From positions 109,210 through 173,209 of the forward strand of contig JAANDG010000298.1 of assembly GCA_036852015.1 (NCBI GenBank): a stretch of DNA of 64,000 bases. Reading direction: 5' to 3'. Of the stretch, positions 59,701-64,000 are shown piece by piece; within the stretch, counting starts at the first letter, position 1; every line of letters starts with the position of its first letter. Source of the DNA: Pelodera strongyloides (Eukaryota; Nematoda; Chromadorea; Rhabditida; Rhabditidae). Position numbers and translations under genes: made by a program. The notes under the pieces were generated by a model. That model was not told the origin of the DNA. It made no database searches and saw nothing but the letters and a program-made list of their open reading frames with translations.

Positions 59701-59877
59701 CAGATGATGTCAAAACCGCTACCATAGTAACCGAAGCGTTGAGTGGTTCAGACTAAAAATGCATAGTATTTTTAACAGCAATCGAATTAGTGAAACACGA
59801 TACCTGGACACAAATATTGTTGAACTTACCATGGACGGATTATATACATCATCAGACAATTGGCGTTTTTTATTCAT
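56758..59877 (-). CDS. MFS transporter, SLC17 (sialin/phosphate-type) family, paralogue B, about 515 aa
   Basis: Twelve exons: 59830-59877, 59613-59752, 59223-59398, 58943-59115, 58566-58722, 58323-58398, 58151-58238, 57676-57858, 57487-57583, 57311-57382, 57100-57200 and 56758-56994. They total 1548 nt, in phase. Exons 3-7 and 9-11 have exactly the same lengths as in paralogue A (176, 173, 157, 76, 88 and 97, 72, 101 nt), so the pair arose by tandem duplication. Shared landmarks are QPGMRRMIIL before TM1, FAGAMFGVPVLNVFV, the ER-containing loop, SWPAIYYVHAVL, DEPEKVSFIKP, FSITFSLLYYSGALHF, VGHVSDKLTLLSELNK, and FGCGSLVAGSF near the end. Exon 8 is 27 nt shorter at its 5' end than in paralogue A, removing nine residues of the central cytosolic loop. 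An ATGTATTGGAAGAAAATC stretch near 60040 resembles the proposed first exon of paralogue A, so the 5' end may be incomplete. Confidence 0.88.
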
Positions 59878-61493
59878 TTCAGTTACAATATAGGAATAAC
59901 TAGTTGACAAGGTTAGTATGCAAGAGGAAGCGAAACCGTTCTGGGAGTTTATTTGCAAAATATCTTAGCAACCAATGTTATGGGATGTCTTTTCGGGGAC
60001 AGTCAAAGCAATATTTGCATTGATTTTCTTCCAATACATGTTGGATATACACTGTATGATTAAGTTTTATCTGCTGATAAATATGTATGTGTTTTTTTTT
60101 ATTAATGACATAGTAACGAATAGGCAAAATTATAATGCTCACTGATCAAGGCATAGAGAGCCTCATTTTAATTATACTCTTAGTAATTTATACGTCTTCA
60201 AAATATCTCAAGGTAACATCCGGCAAATGAAACATGATTGGAATGTGCACATAGGAAAATAACACATAATCGTCTTCTTTAAAATACATAGGCTTTGGTA
60301 CAAAGTTTTTTATCATTAATATAATGTACTACAATGGTACTTTCACTTCAGTGTCACCCGAGACCTCCTTTATAAAGCTTTTCCGATCCATATTTCTTGT
60401 TTGATGATTTCTACCAATTGAATATGCAAAGCGCTTTAAGCTGAAGTAAAAAATTGACCGGACACATATGACTGACGAGCTCGAGTTCACCGAAACAGCA
60501 AAATTATTAAAGTCCGGGTGGAGCATAGTTTACCCAGTAATGAACTTTACAACGACAATGACAAACAATGATTTTTTCATATAACTAAAACATATGCTGA
60601 AAGCACAGAGATATTTCCCTTGTACGGCTCTAAGCACATTTATGGATTTATGCTCGCCTCTATGTACTTGCACTACTGCCTCTTTTGCAAACTCTCGGAT
60701 CCGAGTTACTTCTTACTCAAGTTCGCAATAGGGATCAGTCGTCCAGTCCTACACACGCGCTCTATCGATAATACCAATATTTTCCATCTTGATGCAGTAT
60801 TAAATAATAATTACAGACGTAGAGTTTAGCTGCTTTCACTATCCATCCATGTAACCATACCACAGTAAAAGTTTTCCCATGTTAATATGTCTGTAAGTTC
60901 AATGTTCACTTTTCATTGACCATAAAATACACTCGTGATGAACAGAACATATCGACATTGTAGTTTCTGTGCTTCAACATCGGGGATGAAAAACACAAAA
61001 CATAAGTTTTGTTGACACACTGTATTAGTTTAAAGATGTTGTGTTTCACTTACTGCTTGTTCATTGTTTAGTTTGTTGCATTCTTCTGATTCTTATTTTA
61101 TCTCAACTGCTCTCGTCGAGTAATTTGAAGCATTAGTATCGTAGTATAGTACTATTTGCCTAAGTGATGCACGTGAGCCTAACTTTTCGAGCACTGTTCA
61201 CTGATCATCGGAATAGTCATACAGCAACGCTTACAAAATTACACAATATTATTCAATAACATCACACATCAACGCTATTCAGGCAAGTTCCATATTATCT
61301 TTTTTTGATATTATGATTTGTAAATTTGTATCTGTTCCATAAAGTATGTACATACTCTCATTCATAAACATTGTGTTGCAGAGCCAAGAGAAGATTATTG
61401 CTTTAGAAAACAACAGAAATTCGCCTAGTTTATTAAGTGTGCCAAAAACCGTATACAGACAAACTTCCTTTATTAAATTAATAAAATAATTAA
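59878..61493. other. Intergenic region between MFS paralogue B and the UGT gene
   Basis: AT-rich, no exon supported. It carries the 3' UTR of the UGT gene at its right end. Confidence 0.45.
61469..61474 (-). terminator. AATAAA polyadenylation signal of the UGT gene
   Basis: A canonical hexamer on the minus strand, about 20 nt past the UGT stop codon (61494-61496). The 3' UTR would be very short. Confidence 0.6.
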
Positions 61494-63922
61494 TTATTCC
61501 GTTTTCTGTTTACCGAATAGAATTCTCCGCGCAAGCTTTACGATTAAATGGATAAGGATCAGTGCTGCTACAAGAATAACAACGATGATCAATACAACGA
61601 GTGCGATCACATCGAGGTTGAAATATGGGATGAAACCCATGTTCCTGCTCGCCGGGATCAGGAAGGACATGTCCCCCAATTCAGCAGCCAACTCCACATT
61701 CTTGATCAATTGAGTACGCGAATCAAACGGCCGCAGCGACATACGATGAGCTGTTTTCTCAGCAGCCAACCGATAGCTGCAATTATTATTGTAACACATC
61801 ATTCTTGTACGCTTCAGCCACACGAAGTTTCGAACAGGGAACATGTCCAAAATAATACCTGGGGTCACGGAGGAGTTTGGTAATTGTTTCCTTTAGGAAC
61901 TCGCTGTCAGCCAACTTGTCTTTTCCAATGCTGATGCTTATGTTCTTCCTCACACACATCTCTGCATTTCTGAATTGATCGGCGAAAAGAGGCACGAATA
62001 GTGCAGGTTTCTTTGAAAACACAGTCTGGAAAAGGTTTGGTTCACAGCTCGCACGCTCCGTGGTTTCGGCCATCAAATTTAATGAGCTACACATTTTTGG
62101 CTTATTTTGCCATCTTATTTCTGAAACTGAAACTAATTGTTTGTTTAAGCCTAGTGCATACAATACTTCATTTGTGTTCCATATGCATTCTTATTCTTAC
62201 AATTATTGTCATTTTACAAATAAGCTAGAACACGCTAAAAAACGCCAACCTCATAAACGGAGCCGAGTCCTCCATGGGTGACAAACAGTGAAAGGCGTGG
62301 ATCACCTGAATTTTTGGATTGTGTACAATAAATGCCTCATAATACCCATTTTCTTATGTAACTCGAAAAAACGGAAAAAAGTAACACTAACTAAGAAGAT
62401 CAACTTGCGGTGCCCATTCTGTAAGGACAACGTTCGGTACACCATTGGCATCACTGGAAAACGAATCTTTCAGGTCCTCATATTTCCAAATGAATGTCAC
62501 ATCCGGCAGAGCCTGGAACATTTTTTCACGAAATAATTGAAGAAAATATTGTTGTGACAGAAATGCGTTAGTACTTTGCACTTCAAATAGTATTTGAACT
62601 GGCTAAGCTGAACTAAGGAACTATTTTATTTAAGCAGTGCCTGAATACAAGCATTCGGGGCTAGGAAACGAGAAATAAGTTTTGCTAACCTTCATGGCCT
62701 TCAAGATAGCTTGCTTCCACTCCTCTGGCATTATTGAGCTGAAGGCAACGGAGCCGAAAGATACAAAAACATTTTCCTTTCGTTTGTTCAGAATTGAATC
62801 CCATTCCTAAGGTTGACAAAGCACATTGGAAAATATTACTTCAACTTCTGGTGGCAGTCCTCCTTGAGTTGGAACAGAATTCAGTATATTTCTGAATGTA
62901 TAAGCATACGTACCTTAGAAAGTGGCTCAGCCTTTGCCACGGAAATGCCACCAATATCAATAATCTTCTCAAGAGTTGGATGAGGAAAGTCCAAATACGG
63001 GTGAGAATTGGTAAGCACCAGTCCTGCGTTACCAATGAGTTCCTAATAGACTCTGATTGTACTTCTACGGTTCATATTTGGAAGGGCACTCCAAATGAAC
63101 CGTAAATAAACATACCTCCATGACTGGTGCATCACTTCCGAAATGCCAGTTTAAAACGTTGGCCATCTCAACACGGTAACGATAATAATAGTATTTAAGG
63201 CCTAACCTAAAATATCAGCAGATTATTGTTCAAGTTAGTTATTATGTATGTAATGCGATTTGTTAAAAGAGTGCAGTGTATTTCAGTATTTCGCTCTGAT
63301 AACTCGCATCATTGTCAGTCACAAATAAAGCTTAACAGCTTACATGGTAATCAAACTCTTCACTCTTGTGCTGAAATCCATATTGTCCGATCCTCTTGCG
63401 ACCGAAACTAAAACATAGTTTGCAAATAAAAAAAGCAAGTTTTGCAAGGCCAACGTTCCAAGACTCAAACGCTTATGTTCTTACCCGGTACATACGAATA
63501 CATATTGGGCAATCCAATAAGTCCATTGATAGACTCTTGAGCTACAGTTGATGCGGTCAGAACTGTTGTTTTTGTGCCCAGGACGTGAAATAGAGCTGCA
63601 ATAAAACAACACTGCTTTGTAAAAAAACACTGAATTAATAATGACACTGTTCAATTTTTAGAGCTCATCGGAGTAAGTCTTTTTATTTGCGTGCTTATGA
63701 AAAAGGCAGTCGTACCCGGTCCACAGTGTTCGAAGAGTTCAGTTATTCCAACGTCAAATTTTTGGTCTCTCAGCTCATTCATAATATCCTTTTGGAGTAT
63801 GGTATCTAAAAATTAAAAGTAAGTTCATTTGCAAACACTAGAAATTTTCACTGGATGGAAAAACAGGGGGAAAACCTACAATTGCATTGCCTGGCGTAGT
63901 GAACGGAGGATTGAATCAGCCT
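61494..63922 (-). CDS. UDP-glycosyltransferase (UGT, GT1 family), C-terminal 423 aa, 5' end outside window
   Basis: Conjugates sugars to small lipophilic acceptors; ER-membrane enzyme with lumenal catalytic part. Eleven exons: 63880-63922, 63716-63805, 63485-63595, 63344-63407, 63116-63206, 62914-63042, 62690-62806, 62392-62512, 62250-62305, 61859-62025 and 61494-61776, in phase to the stop. Seen in order: ELRDQKFDVGITELFEHCG, ESINGLIGLPNMYSYVP, TNSHPYLDFPHPT, IDIGGISV, FVSFGSVAFSS and TFIWKYE. The UGT signature then runs LTEWAPQVDLL...FVTHGGLGSVYE, followed by PALFVPLFADQF-x-NAE (donor-sugar binding D-Q). A C-terminal membrane helix of mostly I/V/L/A precedes the basic tail KLARRILFGKQKTE, which lacks a clear KKxx retrieval signal. 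About 100 N-terminal residues (signal peptide, acceptor site) should lie right of the window. No operon partner is visible. Confidence 0.93.
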
Positions 63923-64000
63923 CTGTAATTGAAAAATACTTATTTTCTTTTCTTTCTCAACGTATTTTTTTTATCATGGAACACAATAATGTTCTATTGT

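Noticed and set aside
59719..59958. Longer 5' extension of the first exon of transporter B (frame open up to 59958)
   Set aside because: The extension is hydrophobic and unlike the N-terminus of paralogue A. The Met at 59877 gives a charged cytosolic start as expected for the family, though this is not proven.

Overview
The window looks like nematode nuclear DNA. It is AT-rich, with split genes whose introns are bounded by GT...TTTCAG-type sites, and the proteins have clear nematode relatives (an HPK-1-type kinase, an NFKI-1/IKB-1-type ankyrin protein, a membrane-anchored UDP-glycosyltransferase). I cannot name the species. All seven multi-exon protein genes found lie on the minus strand; a tRNA and a retroelement fragment lie on the plus strand. 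I built the exon models by hand from splice sites and checked that the reading phase carries through each junction. Five of the models close to a stop codon with every junction in phase.

Layout from left to right. 1-1080: the 3' end of a reverse-transcriptase retroelement, probably Penelope-like, followed by a candidate hammerhead ribozyme. 1133-3956: the 5' half of a Na+/Ca2+ exchanger gene, with one frameshift and no second half visible. 5805-5876: tRNA-Ala(AGC). 9796-11616: a complete orphan class-A GPCR. 11617-20507: gene-poor, repeat-bearing DNA. 20508-24737: an IkB-like ankyrin gene of 13 exons. 24738-36358: gene-poor DNA with two well-preserved MITEs and one decayed foldback. 36359-45169: a HIPK-family kinase gene of 19 exons. 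45170-50578: no gene recognised. 50579-55352 and 56758-59877: tandem paralogous MFS transporters of SLC17 type. 61494-63922: a UDP-glycosyltransferase whose N-terminal exons lie beyond the right edge.

There is no operon-like packing. Intergenic gaps are 1.5-12 kb and the genes do not form one pathway. The MFS pair and the UGT are both families that often expand locally in nematodes and handle small molecules, so the right-hand 14 kb may be a transport/detoxification neighbourhood; this is inference from family membership only. The most unusual items are the hammerhead-like fold beside the RT fragment, a 105-bp tandem duplication that copied a splice donor inside the ankyrin gene, the TTAA- and TAA-flanked MITEs, and a GC-rich palindromic minisatellite between the two transporters.
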